From Zantedeschia hybrid cultivar (Eukaryota > Streptophyta > Magnoliopsida > Alismatales > Araceae), in the NCBI GenBank assembly GCA_030544215.1, contig JARZZO010000002.1:23931395-23995394 (forward strand): DNA of 64,000 nt. Direction: 5' to 3'. Every line of letters starts with the position of its first letter. The first letter of the stretch is position 1. Below the pieces are notes generated by a model, which did not search any database, was not told where the DNA came from, and saw only the letters and a program-made list of their open reading frames with translations. Of this stretch, positions 1 through 10,683 are shown one piece after another. Both the position numbers and the translations under genes were made by a program.

Positions 1-1606
1 ACTTCCTGTCAAGTTCTGTGTTAGCAGCATGCTATGCCAACCAATCTGGTGGTAATCTGATCAAAGGGGAAGTGGAAGGAGGAAGGTGTAACATCTAGGT
101 TAAATATAATACCAAAACCTGGCCAAATATAGTCGTCATCCATCAAGGTCAGTTGTGGCTGAGAGCTACCCCTGTGAATCTACTAAAATAATAACAGTCA
201 AGGTAGAACAGAAGGGAAGGTGGCATCAACGTACATCACAAGGACTTAAAAATGTATGTGAAACGTTTAAATATATTACATCTCTACAATGGGAACATGG
301 CCTAAAATGACATGGAATGTCAGCCAAGATGAAAGTGTGGAAGAATTAGCCACTAGGACGAGTCAACTCCAACATCTCTGCAAGTGCCACATCTAAGCTG
401 AAAACTGCCACCAATCCGAAGGGAAGGGCACGAGCCCACAGAGTTGGTGGAGCTCCCCTAGCATCATGACCCACTGGGACACAAAATAAGGCCAGTTCAT
501 ATAGATATCAATGAAATTGTAGGCTGCAATATCAAGTGGAGTGTATCTGTCGAATGTATGCTACATCTCACATCTAAAGTTTTAGTTGTTCCACATGTAA
601 CATGATCATAATAGCTGATTATCAAAAGTATCACATTTTATGAAACTTCAGGTAGATAAGACAGCTAAGCATGCTATGTCACTAACCATGTCAATATCAT
701 GAAGCTCGTATGAACATTTATTTCCTATCATCATTTTTCATCTACCATGTTGTTCTGTGCATAGGGAGTATTATGCTGTCTTCACCAACGGTATACCATT
801 CATATCCAGGCATCCATTATCCGACTGTACTTATGATAAAAAAATTTTGCAAAAAAATATGAATACATTATTAGGCAAATGTGAGAAATATCTCTTTCTA
901 GGACTCAAAAGAGCAGGATTGATGCTTCCCTTCACCTCCACCTGACCACCCATGTGAATTCTGGATTCTCTCTAGGTGCGATTGACTGATGACTAGTTGG
1001 GACCCATCCATGATCTTCAATACCATTGGATCTGCACTCCAACCACATGTGCACATATATGACTTAGTCATTGCCCTAACATCTAGTTCCACCGACTCAG
1101 ACTCAATTAAACCAAAGGTGGTGCTGTGGGAATTGGCTCCATCTCAACCGGACTACGCAAATGACAATTGATCCTATCCCTAGTGGTTGGCAGAGAGGGT
1201 CCATAACTCACCAGTTTGTGGTGACTCGCAGAAGTTAGAATACACACATGTATATGTATGTAGATATATAGAATAAATGTCTCATTATGCCATTGAACTT
1301 GGAAACTTTTAGACTCAGAACTGGGATCACAGAATCGACTGTAAGCTCATGCTCTTTCAGACAGAAATAGCAGAACTTTGACAGAAACAAAAAAGCATCT
1401 GGGTGTCCTGACACATTTGAGACACAGTGAAAATGCCCTTGTCTTGACTGGCTCTCAGGGTTATGACTTGTGGCCTGTTTTTTTATTTCAAATCCAGATC
1501 CATGCAACTCTTTCGTATCTGATTAGAGTAATGAGGAAACCATAGACAAAGCCTGTGCTCAGGGTATTCAGATTGAAAACAAGGCCGTTCAGTTCCACAA
1601 TGTATG
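1..1606. other. Noncoding stretch, probably intron of the downstream kinase gene
   Basis: I see no supported gene. The open frames are all below 100 codons and show no family signature. Base composition is ordinary and slightly AT-rich. The stretch ends exactly at the 5-bp target-site duplication of the first LTR element. If the kinase exons at 27.5 kb belong to a gene entering from the left, this is intron; that is inference. Confidence 0.4.
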
Positions 1607-1611
1607 GTTGG

Positions 1612-2023
1612 TGATGCAGGATACGAAGCAAAGAATCCCTCCCCCATTCCCTTTTGCTTTTATTAGGACCCTTTATGGTCCATCATGTACTTTGATATTT
1701 CCTAGGGGTTACAAATACATAAATGGAGGGGGGAGTCTAAGAGTCTAACAGGAATTTCAAGGGACGGGAATTACAAATCTCCCTATATATGTATGTTGTT
1801 AACATAATAGGAGATAAATTTGGAGAAGAAAAAAAAAAAAAAAAAAAACCTGATTGTGCGTTTTGGTCTCTGCGACGGAGACCCTCCCCACCCCTCCTCC
1901 TCGGTGCGACGCCGAGGGAATCCCTGCTCCGGTGTGACTCTGGAGACCACCCATCGGTGCGATGCCGATCGGTTCCCCCTCCTCTAAACCCCACTTTTTA
2001 TCCCCCCCCCCTGTCCCGCATCA
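1612..2023 (+). repeat. 5' LTR of element 1
   Basis: This 412-bp LTR starts TG and ends CA. It contains an A-tract near 1825 and a CCCCTCCTCCTCGG stretch shared with the 3' LTR. About 90 bp near its end (1913-2000) are missing from the 3' LTR, so the two LTRs have diverged by a deletion as well as by substitutions. Confidence 0.88.
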
Positions 2024-3371
2024 AGTTTGATATCAGAGCCATACCTTGAACCCTCACAGTGCCGCCGTTGCGACGCTGCCCCTGTCATCGGCTTCCACCC
2101 CGCCATTGCCGCCAGACCGCGCCACCGCTGAACCGCCGTTGGCAGGCCACACCACTGCTGCAGCTCCATTTTCCCCCTGCCGCCGCCACTGCAGGCGCCA
2201 ACCGCCATCTCCACCACCACCGGACCCCGCAGGGGTCCCCGCTGCAGCTGCCGGCACCCGCTGGCCTCGCCGTCATTGCCGGAGTTGTCCCCTTCCTTCC
2301 GGCTTCCCTCGACCAAGGTGAAGAATAGAAGAAGAGACAACCCAGCCGCGATTGCGGCCGCCGATGTCGCTCCGCAGCGCCGACGCAGCCACTCCGCCCC
2401 GCCCTCGCCGCCGCACCTGCCTTCACCTTCCTTTCTTGTACGCCGACAACTGCGGGAGTCTTCGTCCCCGTCGCCTTCGCCTGCCGCTTAAGCCGTCTCC
2501 ACCGTCAGCACCCTCCGCCACCATCACAAACGCCGTCGTCGCCGCCGCTGCCGCCATCACGCTGCCTCACCATCACCAAAGCCCTCGCCGCCGCCTTGTC
2601 CGGCCGACGCCACAGCTCCGTGGTCCCATCGCCGTCGCCGCCCCTGCATGCCGTCGCCGTCACCGTTGCCGCCCCCGCCGCCTGCCGCCGCTTGCCCCGT
2701 CGCCTGCCGCCATGGGCTCTGCTCCAAGCCCTAGTATCCCTCTCGGTTTGTGCAGGTGAAGAAGAAGAAGAAGAAGAAAGAAGGAAGAGGAGAAGGGCTT
2801 GTGCCCTTATTGACTTAGCCCGGTCAAACCGGGTTTGACCCGGTTCGGTCCGAGCCACTTCCCAGCTGGTTCGAACCCAAGTCTCATTGGTTCGAGCCAG
2901 TTTCTTTAACAAGGACCTGGGTCCTATTTGTTTACTGGTTAGACCAAGTTCAGAGAAGAAGAGGTGGTCTGAGCCATCTGGTTCGAAACAAGTGCAGTCA
3001 GGTTCGAATCAGGAGTCAATTCAAGTTCTTGGTGGTGCAACAGGGGTGCAATTGGAGCCGTTATCGCACCTCCCTCACGCAGAGCTCATTCGTGCTCCGA
3101 TTTGCGTGTCGTCTGCTTCGTTGGATTCGTATCGACGAGGCCTATCCAGATCTAGGGTGCTACTGTTGCAGATTTATCTCGTTTTGTGCGCCGCTGCTGT
3201 ACGCATATCGAGGTCATCTTTTAGGCTTCGTTTCTTACACTGATCGCGTCATTGGCTTCATCTTAGCAAGACGGATTCAGTTCCAGAGTGGTGCTTCCCC
3301 TACGACACCTTGTTCTGCGGACCACTGATTGATTCTATCATAATTGGAGCCTTAGGGTAATCTCTTGCAAC

Positions 3372-4337
3372 ATGTCTTCCATTTATTTCTGTTTCGTTGT
3401 GTTCTTGCCGAATCGAGAATGGACAACATTGATATTAGATGAGAGAACGAGTGATAATGTGATTCCCCAACATATTGTTGATTCACTGTTGAAGACTAAC
3501 AAGATTCTTGCAGACGGTGATAAGGCTTTTGTGGAGTTTTATTGGCGAGTTAAAGGTGTCACCACGGGACACTCCACTACATATGTGGATGGAGCTTGGT
3601 GTACTATAGATCCATGGAGCTCTTCTATTTGCTTGGGTCGAGATTGGCTATCAGAGCGCCAAGCAACAGGGGATTGTGATAGACGTCGATGCTCCCTCAT
3701 ACACTCTCATCTTGATGGACGTGAGTTCACGTTTATGGAATCGTCACTTATTTCTCCTAAGGTAATGGAAACACCGTCCAAGTTGTTTGATACAGTCTCG
3801 CTAGCTATAAAAGATGATCAATCAGAGGATGTATGTGAAGACAGCCCATTGTTGTTAGCTGCTAGTGAGCTATTGGTTGTAGATTCATGGGATCACAGTT
3901 TATTTGTGGATTCTGGGTTACACATGTTCGATGTTGTTGTTTCCGATGATGACTTATTATGTAGTGGTGGGCATGACCTCATTTCTCTAGAGAGTTCAGA
4001 TTCTCTGTTAGTTGTGGAATTAGGATCGGATCTTACTGATTTGATATGGCAGACCTTCTGTGATTCACATACAGTAGACTGGGTGGTGATTCTTGATATG
4101 ATTCTCTGCTTGAAGACTCCCACAGAGGATCCAATCGTCCGCTTGATTATACTGGCGCATTTCAAAACTCGAGGACGAGTTTTTTCGAATCAGGGGAGAT
4201 TGATGCAGGATACGGAGCAAAGAATCCCTCCCCCATTCCCTTTTGCTTTTATTAGGACCCTTTATGGTCCATCATGTACTTTGATATTTCCTAGGGGTTA
4301 CAGATACATAAATGGAGGGGGGAGTCTAAGAGTCTAA
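3372..4337 (+). CDS. Internal ORF of element 1, degenerate retropepsin-like protein
   Basis: This 321-codon frame runs through the internal end of element 1 and stops inside its 3' LTR. Residues about 20-45 (LILDERTSDNVIPQHIVDSL) align by eye with the start of retroviral-type aspartic proteases (L-x-D-S/T-G-A-S-x-N-F-I). The catalytic D-S/T-G is not present as such. Around residues 70-110 a CLGRDWL segment followed by a DGREFTF segment resembles the LLGRPW...GKKFTL region of Ty3/gypsy protease domains. The end (FKTRGRVFSNQGR) is the kind of pol tail seen before a polypurine tract. I infer a captured or decayed protease-region protein rather than an active enzyme. It could also be a chance-maintained frame. 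Confidence 0.5.
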   Translation: MSSIYFCFVVFLPNREWTTLILDERTSDNVIPQHIVDSLLKTNKILADGDKAFVEFYWRVKGVTTGHSTTYVDGAWCTIDPWSSSICLGRDWLSERQATGDCDRRRCSLIHSHLDGREFTFMESSLISPKVMETPSKLFDTVSLAIKDDQSEDVCEDSPLLLAASELLVVDSWDHSLFVDSGLHMFDVVVSDDDLLCSGGHDLISLESSDSLLVVELGSDLTDLIWQTFCDSHTVDWVVILDMILCLKTPTEDPIVRLIILAHFKTRGRVFSNQGRLMQDTEQRIPPPFPFAFIRTLYGPSCTLIFPRGYRYINGGGSLRV

Positions 4338-4521
4338 CAGGAATTTCAAGGGACGGGAGTTACAGATCTCTCTATATATGTATGATGCTAACAGAATAGG
4401 AGATAAATTTGGAGAAGAAAAAAAAAAAATATACCTGATTGTGCATTTTGGTCTCTGCGACAGAGACCCTCCCCACCCCTCCTCCTCGGTGCGACGCCCC
4501 CCCCCCCCCTGTCCCGCATCA
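4201..4521 (+). repeat. 3' LTR of element 1
   Basis: A 321-bp copy of the repeat at 1612-2023, with the same TG start and the same CCCGCATCA end, followed directly by the TSD GTTGG. It lacks roughly 90 bp present in the 5' LTR. Confidence 0.88.
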
Positions 4522-4532
4522 GTTGGCTAGGG

Positions 4533-4797
4533 AGATACAAAGGGTCAGTGAGAACTCTGCAATCTCTGGAAGGATATAGATTAGTGGTAAGGCTGCAGAC
4601 AACCAATCTGTATGTAGAGTCCGCTGTAGTGCAATGCTGTCAGGAGGACTTCTAAGAGGTAGAACGATACAAAGGGTCAGTGAGAACTCTGCTCCTTTGG
4701 AAGGATATGGATTAGTGGTAAGGCTGCAGACAACCAATCTGTATGCAGAGTCCATTGTAGTGCAATGTCGTCAAAGGGACTGTTAAGAGGCAGAATG
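4533..4797. repeat. Tandem duplication, about 133-bp unit, two copies
   Basis: The motif GATACAAAGGGTCAGTGAGA begins at 4533 and again at 4666. The two units stay alignable to about 4797 with scattered substitutions. No coding potential is seen. The stretch from here to 5182 contains nothing else I recognise. Confidence 0.8.
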
Positions 4798-5261
4798 TCA
4801 GAGAACTTCAGTTTCAAGGGGTAATCAGTCGGATGTTTTAGCATATAGAAGATATACTGAGCTGTTGAGAGGCAGGGAGAGAAGTCCTATAAAAATGACA
4901 ACTTTTGATTTTCGGAGGTTCTTCAGTTATGCTCAAATTCAAATGCAGTAGTTTATTGTTCACTATTTGGGTAGCATGGATTTCATCAGGTTTTGAGTGG
5001 GTGGCCGAGGAATTTCTCCTTTGTTCTTGATTGTATTATGTCTATTTTTAATGTCTAGAATTGGTTGTATAATACATAATCTTTTTTCATAAAAGAAACT
5101 CCAGACCTGTACAACTCAAAAGAAAAAAAAAACTCCAATTTTTATAGGGATTCCATTAGAAGTTTAACACGTGGTCAAAATTTTTGCTCAAGTTGGTCCC
5201 TGGGGAAAATGACGGGTGAGAGCGGGGATAGTGGAGAGGGAGAATCAGGGGGATGGGTGGT

Positions 5262-7571
5262 TGTTTAGGACCTAACCTAGATGTCTCTCCTATCGGATTA
5301 TTTAAAAATCTATGTCGTTTTTGTTCTTTTTGTTTTTATCTGGAGAAATATAGGTCGGTTTTATGTATTTTATTTTTGGACTATGAGAGCTTGGAATTAG
5401 CCCTCAGGGAGTCCGAGACTTCGGATCAGGCGAAGATCCGAGTATATGACCTCTCTCCACTGACCTCAGTCAGTGTTAATTACATCAAGCAACCGTTCGA
5501 CAACCCTTGATTAACCGTCCGTTGATACCCCTATAACATGCAACACTACTACTACAGGTAACACATGCATATGAAGATATGTTTTAGGTTAAGCTCTTGG
5601 CCTCACCTAAGTTTAGGATGGGTTTATAATTGATTGGGGGACTTTTTTAAAGGTTTTGGATTGACTCCGAGTTATCTTAGATTGATTTCAAGTATTTTAG
5701 ACCCATAAGGGTATTTTTGTAATTATGCCAAGTTGGAAGGTATAGGGGTATTATGGTCACTTTAGTATGTGAAATGAGTTTTAATGATTTAAGAAGGTTT
5801 CAAAACCTTAAGAGGTATTTTAGAGTTATTTCAAGTGTTTGGATTGTAAGGGTATTTTGGTAATTTTACCCGAATCGGATTTCTAGACTTAAAGTCTATT
5901 TTTATATTTTTTTGAGATTTTTATTTATTTTTATCATACTTAGGGTATTTTGATAATTTTATCAATCTTATTAAGGTTTGGAGGGTATTTTGGGCATAGG
6001 AAAGGTTGTGATATTTTTTAAGAATTTTATGTGATTTTTACAGATTTTTATCATGGGTGAGGGTATTTTTGTAATGTTATTAAGTTCTAGGGACATTTTG
6101 GTCATTTCGAAAATTTTATATGTTTTCAGATTTGGTTCTCTGTTTTTTACTGATTTTTTATTAATTTTACTTATTTTTATTAATTAATTGAATATATGAA
6201 GGATATTTAAGTCATTTTTTTGGGTTTATGTAATTTTCAGATTTGGTTTCCTGATTTTTACTGAGTATTACTAGGTTTTACAGAATTTTTCTGATTTTTA
6301 TATTCATTTTACTGATTTTAAATATTTTTTATAGATTTTATTAATTAATTAAGTATGGGGGGGATTTAAGTTATTTTTTAACTTAAGTATATTATTTTGT
6401 CTCAATGTTTCATTATTGTGTTTTGATTATGAGTTTAGATTTAATTATGTATGGGATGAGGCCAAGGGTATTTTAGAACATTTAATTATGTACTTATGCA
6501 TTTTAATTATTTATTAAACTAATTAATAATTTAATTATGTATGTGAAAATATAATAATATAATGTTATTTAAGTAATAGATTTATGAACACACATGCACA
6601 CATATATGCTCAAAGAACAAATATTGGCATTTCATTCATTATTTCGGCATAATCCCGTCTTATAAAACGATGATTTTACAATATAAATTCAGCAGAGCTT
6701 CCCCTTAGGAATAAACCTTAGGAAGAGAGCCCTCCGAGAAAATATCTCCTCCAAACACAGCAAATCCGGGTAAGAGCACCGGATTTGGTCTTCAAATGGG
6801 TAGAGTTTCCCCTAGGAATTTTTGGGCCAAATGGGCATGGAGTGCTTCTTACCCCTTGGGGGGTATTTATAGGCCTTGAAAGCCTTAACCGGTGGGGTTA
6901 CCCACCGTGGGACTTTGAGGTGGGGGGGGGGGTGCCACCGGAGGATTTTTTGAGAGAGGGTGAGAGAGAAATTAGAGAGGATAGAGAGGGGGAGGGGGCC
7001 CAGTTGGCACCCCCACCGGCTGGGAACCGGTGGGGGGTGCCACCGGTTTATCCCCCCCTACCGGTTAAGAACCGGTGGGGGGGGGGGGGGGGGGTTGGTG
7101 CCACCGGTTTGAGGAACCTGTGGCCACCCCCATTCTCCTCCTCTTTATTTTATTCCCTCTCTTGTTTGTATTAAATGAGGTGAACTCCATTTAACCCCCT
7201 TCATTTTCTAATCATGTGGGAGGTTTTCAATAATGGAGGCCAATGATTGGCCATTAAAGTCTTCTTTAGTGGAGAACCCACTAACATGGGGAGTCTAAAT
7301 GGGCATTAACCCTCTTAAACAAAGGTCATTAATGCTCCTCTCCCCACTCTTTTTCTCTGCATAAATGAGGACCCCCCACCGGTTGGGGGGTTTCTTTCTC
7401 TTTTTTAATGGGTTGAAGACCCCCCCACCGGTGGGGGGTTCCATAGGAACCGGTGGGGGGGGGCGGTTCTAGCCTCCCTCCTTTCTTTTTTTATTGCCCC
7501 ATTAAAGGCCATTGATGGGGCTTTATTTGATTTTTTTTTTCTTTTGTACCCTTTAGAAAATGGGTTCAACA
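5262..7571 (-). repeat. 3' LTR, 2.31 kb, of the CCACCGGTT-rich LTR family
   Basis: On the minus strand U3 is at about 7571-6870, with a TATA-like CCTATAAATACC at about 6858-6870, and R/U5 runs leftward. U3 carries many copies of the palindrome ACCGGT embedded in G or C runs. The region 5550-6560 is AT-rich with repeated GGGTATTTT phrases. Segments around 6650-6800 match the reverse complement of 59.15-59.30 kb in the solo LTR. Confidence 0.85.
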
Positions 7572-9139
7572 AATGCCCCCCACGGGACATGTGCCGGAGG
7601 TGAAGACGACGGTGCATGTCCCGTGTCTCATTTGGCTACAAGAATCATCATTTTGCATGCTTGAGGAGTTCTCGGATGCAGCATGCCGGTATTATCTTGA
7701 TGAATTCCCGTGTCTTGCCTTATGTATTCGCGACTATTGGGGGAAGTCAAGCACTGTTTCGTATATGCCATGCGACATATCGCTTCGGCTTGCTATGCAT
7801 ATGCTCCATCTGAGTTTATCTGGGTCCCGATGACCCTCAATTTAGGTACATAGACACCTCAAAATACGTCTAGGAAGTGTTGTTTTAATAACTTTTCGAC
7901 TTTTCGGATGTATTTGGAAGTGTCCAACTTCTCTGATTATGGGAATCCTCTTGGCCTTCATGACTTGGAGGTTCCCCGAGAGTTGATGCCGCTCGAATCT
8001 TTCGACGTTTACTTGGTTCTGGGGGATCTCTTGGCCGTCATGACATGGAGACTCCTTAAGAATACACAAGCGAGTTGTTTAATTCTTCCGGCATTTGCTC
8101 TATCTTAGAGTATCAATACCTTATATTGGCATTTCCAGGAGCTCCACACGAAGCGTTCTGGACTGGCCTAATAGCAATTTGACTTTGTCCTATGACTTCA
8201 TTAGGACTTGGTCGATTTTTGTTTTTCGAGACTTTTATTGCAGCTCTATGGCGCTGATTTCCTCTCTTTTTTTTTCTTGTAGCTTGTTGTTTTTGTCCTC
8301 ACGGCCCACGCGGGAGTTTCTCCTATGGCAGGGTACGGGGAGGACGATATTCCATTCCCGCCAATTGTCGAGTAGCCTTTCGCCAAAGTGGGCCGAGATT
8401 GAAACTATCGAGGGAGGCAATGCAGCTTGGGTTACAGAGACTCCTAGGCTCCCATATCAGAAGGATATCGTCCTTTCTAGTACCGCGGACGCCTATATTG
8501 CCGCTCTGCATCAGCATGCATATATTCTTGAAGCTTTACTGGAGGGAGAACTCTCATTTTGTGGCGGCCATCGAACATCACTTCGACTGGTATTCCGGAG
8601 ATGGAGCCGAATTTCTTCAAAAGGATTGAAGTTTTTCATTTGTTGGTAGATAGTCTATTGCAGTCTCTGGCTGGACATAGCTCTTTCCTGGGCCAAAGTT
8701 GATCTGCTATTTCTCTATTGTAGTTCTTGTTGCCTCCTCTTTTGTCGAAGAACTCGAACTACCCCATGTGCTCATCTCGAGTTCCACAATTGCTTCAGTA
8801 TATTATTTATGAAGATCTATGCCAAACTTGAGTGGTATGAACTCTTTGTTGTATGTTGCCTGTATTATTTTTTTCTCTCTTTTTTTTTTAACTAATACTA
8901 ATGCCTTTTCAGGTTTTCGCCAGCATTAGCCCCCTCTTATTTTTGTCTGTGCGCCCTTGCAGATTTTCACACAGCGGGGTTACCCGATTTTGCCTAAGAT
9001 GCTCTTTCGGGTTTTCACCTTAGCTGGATATAAGAGCTTTTTACTCTTAATCGATCCATTTGAGGACGAGATCGATTAAGTCCGTCGGGACACCTTGTTT
9101 TTAAGCACCCCCCCCCCCTTTTTTTTTTTTTTTTATTTG
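7572..9139. other. Interior of the LTR element, no recognisable gene
   Basis: Open frames up to 184 codons (8095-8649, plus) exist, but they match no domain I know and overlap competing frames on both strands. The GC content and repeated codon-like phrases suggest decayed coding DNA. A homopolymer C/T tract ends it at about 9108-9135. Confidence 0.4.
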
Positions 9140-9872
9140 TTCGGTGGGGAATTACGGCTATCCTGAGAACCGCTAAGGAATTATATGTAGGGAACTGAGT
9201 CTTCTCTGAGAACCGATAAGAAATTTATGTAGGGAACTGAGGCCTCCCTGTGAGCCGCTAAGGAATTATATATAGGGAACTGAGTCTTCTCTGAGAACCG
9301 CTAAGAAATTATACGTAGGGAATTGAGTCTTCCCTGAGAACCGATAAGAAATTTATGTAGGGAACTGAAGCCTCCTTGTGAGCCGCTAAGGAATTATATG
9401 TAGGGAACTGAGTCTTCCCTGAGAACCGCTAAGGAATTTATGTAGGGAACTGAGGCCTCCCTGTGAGCCGCTAAGGAATTATATGTAGGGAACTGAGTCT
9501 TCCCTGAGAACCGATAAGAAATTTTATGTAGGGAACTGAGTCTTCCTTGAGAACCGATAAGGAATATATGTACGGAACTGAGGCCTCCCTGTGAGCTGAT
9601 AAGAAATTATATGTAGGGAATTGAGTCTTCCCTGAGAACCGATAAGGAATATATATAGGGAACTGAGGCCTCCCTGTCAGCCGATAAGAAATTATATGTA
9701 GGGAATTGAGTCTTCCCTGAGAACCGATAAGGAATTATATGTAGGGAACTGAGTCTTCCCTGAGAACCGATAAAGAATATATGTAGGGAACTGAGGCCTC
9801 CTTGTAAACCGATAAAGAATTATATGTAGGGAACTGAGTCTTCCCTGAGAACCGGTAAGGAATTATATGTAG
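9140..9872. repeat. Minisatellite, about 43-bp unit, roughly 16-17 copies
   Basis: The unit reads approximately GTAGGGAACTGAG, then TCTTCCCTGAGAACCG or GCCTCCCTGTGAGCCG, then ATAAGGAATTATAT. The two subtypes often alternate along the array, giving a partial higher-order pattern. The array lies inside the LTR element. A second, related-looking series at 9880-10086 repeats GCCTCCCGTAGGCGAA phrases. There are no unique spacers between repeats, so it is not a CRISPR. Confidence 0.9.
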
Positions 9873-10086
9873 TTTTCGAGAAAACGGGGTTTTAGGTAGC
9901 CGTAAATTTTGGAATACAACGGCTCCCGGAGACCGAGGATTTTGAGATATTGGGCCTCCTGTAGACGAATTCTGGGGTTTAATGCCTCCCATAGGCGAAA
10001 TATGAACTTCAGGATTTAAAGCCTCATGCAGGCGAATTCCGGAGTTTAACGCCTCCCGTAGGCGAAATATGAACTCCGGGACTTAA

Positions 10087-10678
10087 AGCCTCCCGTGGCA
10101 CCGGTTGGGAAAGAAATTAGAGAGGATAGAGAGGGGGTGGGGGCCCGGTTGGCACCCCCACCGGTTGGGAACCGGTGGGGGGTGCCACCGGTTTATCCCC
10201 CCCCCACCGGTTAAGAACCGGTGGCGGGATGCCACCGGTTTGAGGAACCGGTGGCCACCCCCATTCTCCTCCTCTTTATTTTATTCCCTCTCTTGTTTGT
10301 ATTAAATGAGGTTAACCCCATTTAACCCCCTCCATTTTCTAATCATGTGAGAGGTTTTCAATAATGGAGGCCAATGATTGGCTATTAAAGTCTTCTTTAG
10401 TGGAGAACCTACTAACATGGGGAGCCTAAATGGGCATTAACCCTCTTAAACAAAGGCCATTAATGCTCCTCTCCTCACTCTTTTTCTCTGCATAAATGAG
10501 GACCCCCCACCGGTTGGGGGGTTTCTTTCTCTTTTTTAATGGATTCAAGACCCCCCCACCGGGGGGGGTTCTAGCCTCCCTCCTTTCTTTTTTTATTGCC
10601 CCATTAAAGGCCATTGATGGGGCTTTATTTGATTTTTTTTTTTTCTTCTTTTGTACCCTTCAGAAAATGGGTTCAACA
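10087..10678 (-). repeat. Truncated 5' LTR (U3 only)
   Basis: From GGCACCGGTTGGGAA onward it aligns with about 6960-7571 of the left LTR, ending in the same GGGTTCAACA followed by the TSD. The TATA, R and U5 part is missing, so a deletion joined U3 directly to the interior repeat array. Confidence 0.85.
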
Positions 10679-10683
10679 GTGGT

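Larger units (their letters stand above)
1612..4521 (+). mobile_element. Short LTR retrotransposon, element 1 (TSD GTTGG)
   Basis: Two direct repeats, both starting TGATGCAGGATACG and ending TGTCCCGCATCA, flank about 2.2 kb of internal DNA. The 5-bp duplication GTTGG sits at 1607-1611 and 4522-4526, so both ends are fixed. After the left LTR, at about 2026-2042, lies a primer-binding site resembling the initiator-Met tRNA complement (core TATCAGAGC). Before the right LTR is a purine-rich tract (AGGGGAGA). The internal part is very GC- and CCG-rich at 2050-2750. At 3372 it becomes an open frame with a degenerate retropepsin-like segment. No integrase, reverse transcriptase or RNase H is visible, so the element is non-autonomous. 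The layout matches element 2 at 21.1-23.7 kb. Confidence 0.9.
5262..10678 (-). mobile_element. LTR retrotransposon inserted in L1 ORF1 (TSD GTGGT)
   Basis: On the minus strand the element begins TGTTGAACCC (right end, 10678) and ends AACA (left end, 5262). GTGGT is duplicated at 5257-5261 and 10679-10683, and it splits the L1 ORF1 cleanly. The 3' LTR is the full left copy (5262-7571). The 5' LTR on the right keeps only about 590 bp of U3 (10087-10678). A G-rich putative polypurine tract (minus-strand CCGTGGGGGGCATT) abuts the left LTR at 7572. No gag-pol motif is found in the 2.5-kb interior, which instead carries a minisatellite. The element is non-autonomous or heavily deleted. The same LTR family forms the solo LTR at 53.6-59.4 kb. 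Confidence 0.88.

Noticed and set aside
2046..2912. Many 70-135 codon frames on both strands
   Set aside because: The CCG-repeat-rich part of element 1 lacks stops by composition. No frame has a recognisable domain.
7573..8649. Plus-strand frames in the LTR element interior as gag or pol
   Set aside because: The element runs on the minus strand, the frames are on the opposite strand, and none contains zinc-knuckle, RT or integrase motifs.
9140..9872. Regular repeats resembling a CRISPR array
   Set aside because: Repeats are contiguous with no unique spacers, lie in a plant retroelement and vary between two subtypes.
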